Of a stretch of 9,882 nt of DNA, positions 1 through 7,248 are shown piece after piece. The notes under the pieces were generated by a model. It was not told where the DNA came from. It ran no database searches and saw only the letters and a program-made list of their open reading frames with translations. A program made the position numbers and the translations under genes. Source of the DNA: Bacteroidales bacterium UBA6340 (GTDB lineage: Bacteria; Bacteroidota; Bacteroidia; Bacteroidales; Paludibacteraceae). The DNA lies in assembly GCA_002440265.1 (NCBI GenBank), contig DJSG01000074.1, positions 1 to 9,882 of the forward strand, read 5' to 3'. Position 1 is the first letter of the stretch. Every line of letters begins with the position of its first letter.

Positions 1-198
1 CGGAACTTTTACTATGCGCCCAAGCCTGACGACTTGACCGCGGACGAGGAGAGCCCCCGCTACGTCCACAGACTTGCAGGGAACCCCGCAGGGCGTCCGC
101 GTCCCCGACCATACGGTATAATGTTACGAAAAACAACATCGAAAAAGAGGCTGCCTATACTAGTTAGACAGCCTCATACTGATGTCGCAGGTTGGTGA
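1..198 (+). CDS. Possible 3' end of an unrecognised CDS (partial, start outside window)
   Basis: Plus-strand frame 1 is open from the first base to a TGA at 196-198 (65 codons). The first 23 or so codons (beginning RNFYYAPKPDDL) have mostly G/C third positions and a plausible acidic composition, so they look coding. The later part is Pro/Arg-rich and then runs through the terminator hairpin of the convergent amylase gene, which argues against the whole stretch being translated. The stop lies 2 nt from the stop of the convergent gene at 201. I recognise no family. It could equally be chance open sequence in a GC-rich intergenic region, or a gene whose true end was lost by frameshift. Confidence 0.3.
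   Translation, partial: RNFYYAPKPDDLTADEESPRYVHRLAGNPAGRPRPRPYGIMLRKTTSKKRLPILVRQPHTDVAGW
133..175 (-). terminator. Rho-independent terminator after the second GH13 gene
   Basis: An 11-bp inverted repeat (147-157 with 165-175, 7-nt loop) is followed on the minus strand by a T-rich run (complement of 133-146). The single non-Watson-Crick position forms a G-U pair in the minus-strand transcript and a mismatch in the plus-strand one, so the hairpin favours minus-strand termination. It begins 26 nt after the stop codon at 201. Confidence 0.8.
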
Positions 199-200
199 AA

Positions 201-2891
201 TCAGTCGTGCTTGTATATCTTCACGGTCCGACGGGGCGTGTAGTCGTTTTGCAGTTGCAGCAGATAGAAGCCCTGGCGGAGAGAAGAGACGCGCACATAG
301 GTGGTGTTAGGTTCTTCCATAACCAAGGTTCCCGACCAGTCGTACAGGCACACGTCTGCGGGTTGGGAGAGGCAGATGTAGTCCGAGGTGTAGGTGGGGT
401 ACACTTCAATGGGTGAGTCATGTGCGGCGGACTCCCTGTATGGGCGTGCGATGAGCAGGAGCAGGTTGCCAGCGGCCATGGGGTAGGTGCCTGCATAGAC
501 AGGGCGACCGGTGAAATAGTCGTACCATGTCAGTGTGGTGGCAGTGCGGGTGGTGTCGGTATTCGGGTCAGGAACAGTAACCGTGAGGTCTTGGTCGGCG
601 GAGCAGTTGCCCGCTACGAACAGCCCCAATGTGTCGGATTGCCACCATATATACTTGACAGCCTTGCCGCTACCGAGTTGCGACTGCTTGGGCGTTCCCT
701 CGAAGAGTTGGGGCATGACGTGCGTGCGCAGGTTGACAATCTTCGACACCTTGTCGTATTGCGCCATACGAAGGCTGTCGGTGAACCACCCTAACTTCTC
801 GGGTTGCTCTTTTATCGATGTGCGGTTGTTGCTGCTGATTGCGGAAGAGCCACGGGTGGAGTTGATGGAATAGTCGTAGCCCAATTCGTTGAACTGCCAT
901 ATCATCTTGGGTCCGTTGAGCAGAATATTGAGTGCAAGGGTCATAGGTACCCGACTGAGACGTGCGTCCTTGTCCTCTTTGACTATGCCTTTGCCGTAGG
1001 TCTTTGCCTTGTAGTAGTTGCGTTCCTCGTCGTGGCTCTCACAGTAAGAGACATAGCCTTTGCGGTTGGCTTCGCCGATGCCGTCGCTTGTCTGGTAGCC
1101 CATTGCCATTTGGGAATAGGCATTGTTGATGTTGTGCCAGCAGAGCATACCTTTTTGGATGAGTTTGGGTCGCTCGGTGCCCATGTTGCTGCCCCAGTGC
1201 TCAAGGATAAAGTAGGCGTCGGGTGAGGTGGCTTGGATGGCATTCTCGTAGTAGTAGCATACGTTGTCAAAGGCATCGTTGGTCTTGCCACAGAAGCCGT
1301 GCGAGAGGTCCATACGGAATCCGTCCACCTTGTATTCGATGAGCCAGTATTTGAGTGCGCGTGTGAACATCTTGCGGGTCTCGGGGAAGTCGTGGTTCCA
1401 ATCCTCATAGACATTGTTGGAGTGCGGTGCCACTGCGTTGAACCAAGGGTTATAGACCAGTTCGGCTCCGTAGGGGTATAGTTTGTTCTGCGGGTTGTTG
1501 CCCGTAGCGTGATTGAAGACCATATCCATGATAACCGCCATGCCGCGGGCATGGATAGAGTCGATAAGTTGACGGAACTCGTCGGGTGTGCCGTACTGCG
1601 TGTCCACGGCAAAGTAGTGGTTGGGCGAGTAGCCCCAGTTGTAATCGCCATCGAACTCACAAACCGGCATAAACTCAATGGCATTGACGCCCAACTGCTG
1701 TATATAATCAAGGCGTTCCATCACGCCTGCAAAGTTACGCTTGGAGGTGTAGTCATAGACCCACATCTCATAGATAACCAGGTTGTTCTTGTCGGGACGA
1801 CGGAAGTTGAGCGTGGCATCGTCCCACTTGTATGGTTGCTGCGCCGTGCGCAGGGAAGACTGATAGGCATTGTCTTTCCAATACTGCACGGGGGCAAAGC
1901 CGTCGCTCACATAGACCTGCTTGCCGTCAGCGCGTACTACAAGATATTGGTAGCGATGCTCCACGCTGGGGGTTACGGTGACAGGCAGCCAGAAATGGCA
2001 GGAGTCACGGTACATCTGATAGTCCTCGGAGGTAGTCCAGTTGTTGAAGTCGCCCACGACATAGACGGCCTTCGCGGGCACTAACTCAGAGGGGTCGTTG
2101 GGGCGTTTGTTGCCTGCGGCAAAGGTGCAGAGTGTAACGCGTGTATCATCGGCAGGGTCGAAGTTCTGTCCCAACTCGATACCCTCGGGCAATGGTTTGC
2201 ATATCGTCTGCGCCATGACAGTGACGGTGCTTGTGCAGCGCGAGGTGTCGGTAGCGGTAGCGGCAGTCATGGTGACGGTGTAGTTGCCCTTTTCGGGGAA
2301 AGTGAGTGTGGTATCGTAGGTGGTGCCGTGTCCTCTGCCTTGCTCTATCCCGTTGCTCGTGAGAAGGAAATCCGCCTCTTCGGAGGTGGTATAGGAGAAG
2401 GCTATGGAGTCGCCTGCCTCTATCATCACATCGGTGGCGGGGGTGTTGCATACGAGTGCCAGTCCCGAATCATATAGGTCCACAAAGTAGTCGCCCCCTG
2501 ATGCGGTCTTGCCTTCGAGGCTTCCGTCAGGTCCGTCGTTGAAGACAAAGCAGAGTTGCGTAATCTCGATGTTGTCTGCCACACCATAGTAGGTATGGAT
2601 ATTGGGAGTGATGTGCAGTTCCCAGTTGCCGTCAGCATTCTTGGTCATGCGGTATTTCTCGAGTCCGTCACGCCATGTGCCACACTTCTGCCACGAGGTA
2701 CCATTGTAGGTTACGCCCGTATGGGCATAGCACTGCTTGGCATTGAGCATACCCTTGTTGCCCTCGCGGGGGTTGAAGATGATGGTTACCTCACCACGGT
2801 AGTTCTTCTGTATGAAGGTAGGGACTGTGGTAACGGTGGCAGTGCAGATGGTGGCTGCAAGACAGAGGAGAGAGAGGAATAGTTTTCGCAT
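201..2891 (-). CDS. Secreted GH13 alpha-amylase-family enzyme with T9SS-like C-terminal tail
   Basis: Predicted extracellular or surface glycoside hydrolase acting on alpha-1,4-glucans. It has 896 residues. A Sec signal peptide covers about 1-18. Residues 25-145 form an N-terminal domain of the kind seen on Bacteroidales amylases (possibly DUF4961-like). Residues 150-228 look Ig-like. An E-set/CBM48-like domain with VYVVGDFNNW lies near 276-285. The GH13 barrel runs from about 368: region I D456-H461 (DMVFNH), nucleophile D528 in GFRMD, acid/base E564 in ILEHW, and transition-state Asp D621 in ESHDEER. All catalytic residues are intact. A beta domain follows (735-820), then a 70-residue tail ending GFYLLQLQND...KIYKHD that matches the general shape of type IX secretion sorting domains. 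It is last of the three starch genes. No TAnnTTTG promoter is visible in the 253 bp upstream, so expression is probably from the upstream gene. Exact specificity (amylase, pullulanase-like or branching activity) cannot be decided. Confidence 0.92.
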   Translation of the reverse strand: MRKLFLSLLCLAATICTATVTTVPTFIQKNYRGEVTIIFNPREGNKGMLNAKQCYAHTGVTYNGTSWQKCGTWRDGLEKYRMTKNADGNWELHITPNIHTYYGVADNIEITQLCFVFNDGPDGSLEGKTASGGDYFVDLYDSGLALVCNTPATDVMIEAGDSIAFSYTTSEEADFLLTSNGIEQGRGHGTTYDTTLTFPEKGNYTVTMTAATATDTSRCTSTVTVMAQTICKPLPEGIELGQNFDPADDTRVTLCTFAAGNKRPNDPSELVPAKAVYVVGDFNNWTTSEDYQMYRDSCHFWLPVTVTPSVEHRYQYLVVRADGKQVYVSDGFAPVQYWKDNAYQSSLRTAQQPYKWDDATLNFRRPDKNNLVIYEMWVYDYTSKRNFAGVMERLDYIQQLGVNAIEFMPVCEFDGDYNWGYSPNHYFAVDTQYGTPDEFRQLIDSIHARGMAVIMDMVFNHATGNNPQNKLYPYGAELVYNPWFNAVAPHSNNVYEDWNHDFPETRKMFTRALKYWLIEYKVDGFRMDLSHGFCGKTNDAFDNVCYYYENAIQATSPDAYFILEHWGSNMGTERPKLIQKGMLCWHNINNAYSQMAMGYQTSDGIGEANRKGYVSYCESHDEERNYYKAKTYGKGIVKEDKDARLSRVPMTLALNILLNGPKMIWQFNELGYDYSINSTRGSSAISSNNRTSIKEQPEKLGWFTDSLRMAQYDKVSKIVNLRTHVMPQLFEGTPKQSQLGSGKAVKYIWWQSDTLGLFVAGNCSADQDLTVTVPDPNTDTTRTATTLTWYDYFTGRPVYAGTYPMAAGNLLLLIARPYRESAAHDSPIEVYPTYTSDYICLSQPADVCLYDWSGTLVMEEPNTTYVRVSSLRQGFYLLQLQNDYTPRRTVKIYKHD

Positions 2892-2938
2892 GAGTTTGTC
2901 GTTAGTTTATGGGTTGATATGGTTGAGTTGTCAGTATG

Positions 2939-3056
2939 ATGACGACGCGAGCCGATAAGGAGTTCTACTCAGCCCACAGGGCTTCGTTGTCGCTACGGCA
3001 CTCAATGTGCTGCGCACATCTGCCTTACGCTTCACGTCATCCAGCCGCGTCGTCTC
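2939..3056. repeat. Split copy of the GACGACGCG palindromic element
   Basis: The left half (2939-2954) is identical to the first 16 bp of the intact copy at 8379. The right half (3043-3056) is identical to that copy's positions 8390-8403. The halves are separated by 88 bp (2955-3042), and the 5-bp word AGCCG occurs on both sides (2950-2954 and 3043-3047). The arms can still pair (2941-2949 with 3046-3054), enclosing two small hairpins: AGCCC/GGGCT (2971-2983) and ATGTGC/GCACAT (3005-3019). This looks either like an insertion with target duplication or like a longer structured form of the element. Confidence 0.65.
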
Positions 3057-3072
3057 TACAATGTTTTTACTA

Positions 3073-3103
3073 CAAAGGACGTGCCATCACGGCGCGCCCT
3101 TTG
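3073..3103 (-). terminator. Imperfect 13-bp inverted repeat downstream of the starch-binding protein gene
   Basis: Arms 3073-3085 and 3091-3103 with a 5-nt loop match at 11 of 13 positions. One of the other two becomes a G-U pair in the minus-strand RNA. The hairpin lies 42 nt after the stop at 3145. No U-tract follows it, so it may be a 3'-end stabiliser or attenuator between operon genes rather than a true terminator. Confidence 0.35.
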
Positions 3104-3144
3104 CCCTAATCATACATATCTATATTCAAATAGAACTAATACCA

Positions 3145-4617
3145 TTATTTTTGTATGAATTTCTTTCCGTTTTGCAGCACGATACCACGGTAGTTGCTGT
3201 CCACCTGTATGCCGAGCAGGTTATATACAGGAGCATTGGCAGCGGGTGTGCCTGCATTGACAACCTCCGTGGGTGTGGTTGCGGTATAACCAATATAGAT
3301 AGCGTCCGGAGCAAGGGTGAAATAGATGTCGTACTTACCCGTCTCACCTGCAAGGTACTTGCCGTCTGCAATGGTGATTTTGTCGGTACTGCCCTCTTTG
3401 ATGTTCTCGATAACCCAAGCCTGTTGCGCACAGTTGTTGTACATGGTGAAGGTGTCTCCCTTTTTGAGGTTCAGGTTCAGCACCATGTATTCTGCTGCGT
3501 TCTCCGGATTGATGGTAGCAGCGGTATATTCCTCGCCGAGCATGATTCCATAGTCGGGTGTGCAGATAACGATGTCTCCGATTTCATCCAGCGAAGCATA
3601 CCATTTATCGTCGGTAGGGAGATAGTAAGGCTTAGCAGCATCGAAAGTCAGGTCGGCAGTTTGGTCGGTTCCGTTGTTGAAGATGATAGAGGTATAAGTG
3701 CTCGGGAACTCGTAGGAATATACATCGAAGCCGCTCTTCTGCAGGGATGTCTTGGTCATGGCTTTGCCAGGCCATTGGTTATAAACCAACCCATCACCAA
3801 AGACGTAGGCATTGACGGTAGTCCAATTGTTGGTGTTGATATAGTAAGCCGTTACGTTTTGTACGGGTGTGGGAGACGCAAAAGAGCCCGTAAGGCAGAT
3901 GTTGGTACCGTTGAAGGTAAGTTTGACATCGCCTTTGGCTGTGAGTACGAAAACGATATTGCCGTCTTTGTCGGTCTGAATGTTCTCGGACGAGCAGGTC
4001 ATATCCAATGCCGTGTAGCCGAAACTGAGTTTCCACGTACCATTGGTGACTTTGAGACGCATGGTGTCGCCTGCGGCAAGGTTGCTGAAGGTGTAGGAGG
4101 CAGGAGCCTCAGCGGTGGCTTTGCCGAGTTCGATGGCAGTGGTATCCCAAGCCATTCCTTTGCCAATGAGTTTGTCGTTACCCGTGATGTAGTAGGTAGG
4201 GGTCTCTACAGGGGCTGTGTAGGTTGACCAAGTGCCAGTGCAGCCGGGGTCTCCCCATACAGCGGTTGTTGTCTCAATGGTGAAGAGGTTCTTGCCGTCT
4301 GTCGGTATAGTCAGGTTTTCAGTTTTTGCTCCCCAATCGCTGACATTACCGGAACCATTGACACGAGAGAAGATGATGTTGGGGTATTTGGCGATATCAA
4401 TGTCGATATACCACAAACCTGCTTCTCCCACGACCTGCGTCATACGTACTCCGGGCCACGTAGTGCTCTCGGAAGTATTCCAATAATGAGCACCCACGGC
4501 AGCACCATCCGTAGTCCACCAACTTTGGGTCATCTTACAATAAATTCGCGTGTTGTCAGCGAATAATGCAGTTGCGCACATAAGTGCGGCAAAGAGTAAT
4601 GAGATAGATTTTTTCAT
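3145..4617 (-). CDS. Secreted multi-module starch-binding protein (non-catalytic)
   Basis: A 490-residue secreted protein with no glycosidase motif, built from carbohydrate-binding-like modules; a role in capturing starch at the cell surface is inferred. The signal peptide is about 1-20 (LFA then D21). It has no lipobox cysteine, unlike SusE/SusF lipoproteins. Module 1 (22-133) is Trp-rich with TWPG and IIFSR motifs typical of starch-binding folds. Module 2 (140-247) begins YYITGN. Module 3 (255-345) is a clear CBM26-type domain: YYINTNNW, then QWPGKAMT, then IIFNNGTDQTADL. Module 4 (355-446) resembles the N-terminal module of the neighbouring amylase. The last 28 residues (YNLLGIQVD..Y.GIV...GKK) form a short tail nearly the same as that of the amylase. 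The gene lies 240 bp after the amylase and 253 bp before the second GH13, with no obvious promoter of its own, so co-transcription is likely. Confidence 0.85.
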   Translation of the reverse strand: MKKSISLLFAALMCATALFADNTRIYCKMTQSWWTTDGAAVGAHYWNTSESTTWPGVRMTQVVGEAGLWYIDIDIAKYPNIIFSRVNGSGNVSDWGAKTENLTIPTDGKNLFTIETTTAVWGDPGCTGTWSTYTAPVETPTYYITGNDKLIGKGMAWDTTAIELGKATAEAPASYTFSNLAAGDTMRLKVTNGTWKLSFGYTALDMTCSSENIQTDKDGNIVFVLTAKGDVKLTFNGTNICLTGSFASPTPVQNVTAYYINTNNWTTVNAYVFGDGLVYNQWPGKAMTKTSLQKSGFDVYSYEFPSTYTSIIFNNGTDQTADLTFDAAKPYYLPTDDKWYASLDEIGDIVICTPDYGIMLGEEYTAATINPENAAEYMVLNLNLKKGDTFTMYNNCAQQAWVIENIKEGSTDKITIADGKYLAGETGKYDIYFTLAPDAIYIGYTATTPTEVVNAGTPAANAPVYNLLGIQVDSNYRGIVLQNGKKFIQK

Positions 4618-4660
4618 AATGTTGTTATTTTTAATGGTTAATTATCATTTGTCTATTTGG

Positions 4661-4700
4661 TATCCACTGCTTATCCTCTCGCTATCCTCTGCTTATCCCT
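4661..4700. repeat. 11-bp tandem repeat, about 3.6 units
   Basis: Units TATCCACTGCT (4661-4671), TATCCTCTCGC (4672-4682), TATCCTCTGCT (4683-4693) and a partial TATCCCT (4694-4700). On the minus strand each unit contains GGATA. It sits in the leader region 44 nt upstream of the starch-binding protein start, so it could hold protein-binding sites or be a copy-variable spacer. Confidence 0.65.
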
Positions 4701-4743
4701 TGCTGTTTGACACGAGAAAGTGCGAGTAGCAAAATGATAGAAC

Positions 4744-4785
4744 AATGCACAATTCACAATGCATAATGCATAATGCGCAATGACT
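4744..4785. repeat. Heptamer tandem repeat (AATGCAT-like), six units
   Basis: Consecutive 7-mers aatgcac, aattcac, aatgcat, aatgcat, aatgcgc and aatgact occupy 4744-4785. Similar AAT-phased heptamer runs are familiar intergenic low-complexity sequence in Bacteroidales, where they often give spurious ORFs with NCALF/HYALC-like peptides. Confidence 0.7.
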
Positions 4786-4811
4786 TGCGTGTGTTCCCGA
4801 TGTACTCCATT

Positions 4812-4857
4812 TCGCCCTGCGGGCGATGACGACGCGGGACGCGTCGTCTCCCAAGCA
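4812..4857. repeat. Palindromic element copy B plus adjacent hairpin, abutting the amylase stop
   Basis: Two hairpins lie 1 nt apart. The first has arms TCGCCC (4812-4817) and GGGCGA (4821-4826) with loop TGC. The second has arms GACGACGCG (4828-4836) and CGCGTCGTC (4840-4848) with loop GGA. The second, with its flanks (4826-4857), matches 30 of 32 positions of the copy at 8379-8410, including the non-palindromic TCCCAAGCA. The element ends one base before the amylase stop codon at 4858-4860. Confidence 0.8.
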
Positions 4858-7233
4858 TTAAGGCAGGAGGTAGGTGTGCCCCTGCTGGATGACGATGCCG
4901 TGGTAGGTGGCATCGACCTGTATGCCAAGAATGTTGTACATCGGTAGGGTGAGGTCAAGGGAGGGGGTATCGCCGATTGACACGTCCTCTACGGCAGTGG
5001 GGGCTGTGCAATCCGGTTGCAACTTCTCCGCTCCACCTGACCATATATAGCATACATCTTCATCGGTATGGAGGTCGGAGGTCTGCTCCTTGCCCTGCCC
5101 TGCATTGAAGATGAAGTTCACCTCTTTGAGAGTGGCATCGAATTGGTAGTAGTAGAAGCCCTCAGCGTTGGTGAGCGTGAGTTCTGTACCAGGCCACTTG
5201 CCCGTGTATTCGGTGGTCTTGCCGTTGGTGGTCAGCCACGAATAGAGGTACACCTTCGCCCATGTTGCCGGTTTGTAGAAAGAGACAATAATAGGTGTGG
5301 TCTGCGGCTCTTTCTTGGTGTACTCGCAGGTCTGCACGGCGGTCTCGGTGCTTGCCGTCTTGGCATACGCAGCGAGGGTAGTGGTGTTGTTGATAGTAAA
5401 CGTGACCTCATTGCCTGCGGCGATACGGGTAGCAGATGTCTTGGGGTCGGTGGCATCGATGGTGTAGTATATCTCTGCCGTCTCGGTGCCGCCGATGGTT
5501 TTCATACTGATACGCAGCGTGTCGGTCTTGAAGGTGGTGCTGCCCGGGGAGATGATTAGTTTGGGTGCTACGGCTTTGGTGGTCTTGGTCCAGATGGCAT
5601 AGCCTGTACCCGATGCGGCTTTGGTGTAGCCCGATTGGGAGGAGGATACGCGGTTGCCGAGTTCGAGGATGAGGGTGCCGTTCTTGCCTGTTACAGTAGC
5701 GCGGTAGCCGCTCGCGTCTGCCTCGTCGGAGACGCTGCTCTCGGAGTGTACACCGACTGCCTTACGTGCGAGAACCATAGGTGCGATGGCATCTTTGTAC
5801 TCCTTCCAGTGGGGGTAGAAGACGCACGGCACGCCCGGCATGGAGAGGATAAAGGCATTGGCTTGCAGCACTTTGGCTTTCATGGCGGGCTTCATGGAGT
5901 TGCCATTGCCGCCGAACTCGTTGTCGTCGCGCCGGTAGGTGTCGTGGCTGTCCACGAAGGTTACGGCGTACTTGCTGTGCCCTGCGCCGAGGAGTCCCGA
6001 GCCACGGCAGCCGGAGTAGTTGCCAGCCGCCATGGAGTTGTTGAAGGCATCGTACTTGGTGGCGAAGTCGAAGGTGAGGGTGTTGCAGCCCGCATCTTGT
6101 ATGCGCGACCAGAGGGTGGCTGCGTTGCCGTCCCAGTACTCCATGACAGAGAAGTAGCCTTCGGATGCCTTGTTGTAGTCGTTGATATGGGAGTTGTGGA
6201 AACCCTTGCAGTAGTCATAGCGCCAGCCGTCGTAGTGCATCTCGGCTTTCATCCATTGGAGGTAGGCGCGGCACATCTCGCGCACTTGGGCGTTGTTGTG
6301 GTCCCAGTCGCGTGCGGCACCATAGTTTGCCTCACCGCCATAGCCGTCGTCGGCTGCTCCTGTGGCTTTGCCCTTGCAAGAGCCTGCATCCTTGTCGGAA
6401 TTGACCTCGTCGGTCTTGCATATCCACGAGGCATCGGGGGCAAAAGAGCCGTACTCGCCGAAGTCCTCTTCGTAGAAGTCGCACCACGAGGACTTGTTGT
6501 CGGCATGGTTGATGACGATGTCAGCAATGACCTTGCTGCCGCCTGCGTGGAGCGAGGATATGAGTTTCTCCAACTCGGCGCGACTGCCCCAAGCGGAGTT
6601 CTGGTTGCAGTACTGCGTGGGGTGATAGCCTACCCCACCCGATGACTTTGCCGAAGGCGGGAGCCATACGAGGTCGAAGTATGCGGTTATCTCGCTTGAT
6701 TGTGCGAGCAGAGTGTTCCAACGGGTGTCGCCGTGACCACTGTCTTTATAGGAGTCCCAATAGAAGGCTTGGAGCATGACATCGGTGCACTGTGAGGGGA
6801 CGGAGGAGGTGTACTGCGTTGGGTTGTCGGGGTTGTCAGGAGTGCCGGAGCAATTGTCCCCCGGACCGATGTAGAGGACATCACCTTTCTCTATTGAGAG
6901 TTTGATATAGAAATCATAGGAGCCCGCCTTGTTGCAGGTGATGAAGCCTGTACTCTTGCCGCCTGTGAAGTTCTTGTACTCCCCATAGGGGTCGAGGTCC
7001 ACCATCCATGTGGCATCACAACTGAGGTTGATGAGTTTGACAACATCGCCTGCCTGCAGTTGCACACAGCCTGCTTTGTATTGTTTGCGACCGTCATGGT
7101 CGGGGTCTCCAAAGGCAGGAGCCTCCACTTTGGTCTCGTTGACGAGCAAGCCATAAGGACCGTCCAGACAATCAGCCGCATAGACGCCTGTATAAAGCAG
7201 TATGGAGAACAGAAACAGTAATACCTTTTTCAT
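4858..7233 (-). CDS. Secreted GH13 alpha-amylase with CBM26 and short C-terminal sorting tail
   Basis: Predicted extracellular endo-acting alpha-amylase, 791 residues. The signal peptide is about 1-19 (VYA/AD). An accessory module (26-125) resembles a module of the neighbouring starch-binding protein. The GH13 barrel starts near 150 (VMLQAFYWD). Region I is D238-H243 (DIVINH), the nucleophile is D340 in GWRYD, the acid/base is E365 in VMEYWD, and the stabilising Asp is D431 in VDSHD. All are intact, and the motif style is closest to plant/bacterial alpha-amylase subfamilies such as GH13_6 or GH13_7 (tentative). A chitobiase-C-like beta domain follows at 557-640 (IYYTIDATDP), then CBM26 at 647-740 (KWPGTELTL, FIFNAG). 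The tail YNILGIQVD..Y.GIVIQ at 766-782 resembles a Bacteroidales sorting signal. The start ATG at 7231-7233 gives MKK and a normal signal peptide and lies about 30 nt below the predicted transcription start. It is the first gene of the starch cluster and has the only recognisable cluster promoter. Confidence 0.94.
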   Translation of the reverse strand: MKKVLLFLFSILLYTGVYAADCLDGPYGLLVNETKVEAPAFGDPDHDGRKQYKAGCVQLQAGDVVKLINLSCDATWMVDLDPYGEYKNFTGGKSTGFITCNKAGSYDFYIKLSIEKGDVLYIGPGDNCSGTPDNPDNPTQYTSSVPSQCTDVMLQAFYWDSYKDSGHGDTRWNTLLAQSSEITAYFDLVWLPPSAKSSGGVGYHPTQYCNQNSAWGSRAELEKLISSLHAGGSKVIADIVINHADNKSSWCDFYEEDFGEYGSFAPDASWICKTDEVNSDKDAGSCKGKATGAADDGYGGEANYGAARDWDHNNAQVREMCRAYLQWMKAEMHYDGWRYDYCKGFHNSHINDYNKASEGYFSVMEYWDGNAATLWSRIQDAGCNTLTFDFATKYDAFNNSMAAGNYSGCRGSGLLGAGHSKYAVTFVDSHDTYRRDDNEFGGNGNSMKPAMKAKVLQANAFILSMPGVPCVFYPHWKEYKDAIAPMVLARKAVGVHSESSVSDEADASGYRATVTGKNGTLILELGNRVSSSQSGYTKAASGTGYAIWTKTTKAVAPKLIISPGSTTFKTDTLRISMKTIGGTETAEIYYTIDATDPKTSATRIAAGNEVTFTINNTTTLAAYAKTASTETAVQTCEYTKKEPQTTPIIVSFYKPATWAKVYLYSWLTTNGKTTEYTGKWPGTELTLTNAEGFYYYQFDATLKEVNFIFNAGQGKEQTSDLHTDEDVCYIWSGGAEKLQPDCTAPTAVEDVSIGDTPSLDLTLPMYNILGIQVDATYHGIVIQQGHTYLLP

Positions 7234-7248
7234 GCCATTAGACTTTAA

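Larger units (their letters stand above)
2892..3144. other. 253-bp intergenic region between starch genes, rich in palindromes
   Basis: No credible gene is seen here. It holds a split copy of a GC-rich palindromic element (2939-2954 and 3043-3056), two small hairpins with 3-nt loops between the halves (2971-2983 and 3005-3019), and a larger imperfect inverted repeat (3073-3103). No TAnnTTTG-type promoter for the downstream gene was found on the minus strand. Confidence 0.7.
4618..4857. other. 240-bp intergenic region with tandem repeats and hairpins
   Basis: No gene is supported. From left to right it holds an AT-rich leader of the starch-binding protein gene, an 11-bp tandem repeat, a heptamer tandem repeat, and two adjacent 3-nt-loop hairpins that end exactly at the amylase stop codon. 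No CAAAnnTA (minus-strand TAnnTTTG) was found. Confidence 0.7.

Noticed and set aside
2955..3042. A minimal insertion sequence or MITE with terminal inverted repeats
   Set aside because: The ends of the 88-bp segment are not inverted repeats of each other, so only the 5-bp duplication supports insertion; kept as a hypothesis in the findings instead of a mobile-element call.
3007..4227. 406-codon plus-strand open frame opposite the starch-binding protein
   Set aside because: It is antisense to a gene with a clear signal peptide and CBM26, has no family resemblance, and arises from the codon bias of the true strand.
4744..4785. CRISPR-like array
   Set aside because: Units are 7 bp without spacers, so it is a simple tandem repeat; no cas gene is nearby.
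4671..4958. 95-codon minus-strand frame
   Set aside because: It translates tandem heptamers and the amylase 3' end in another frame (HYALCIVNCALF), a familiar repeat artefact.
5635..6645. 336-codon plus-strand open frame opposite the amylase
   Set aside because: It is fully antisense to the intact GH13 catalytic domain; the Val/Gly/Ala-rich translation is typical of a mirror frame.
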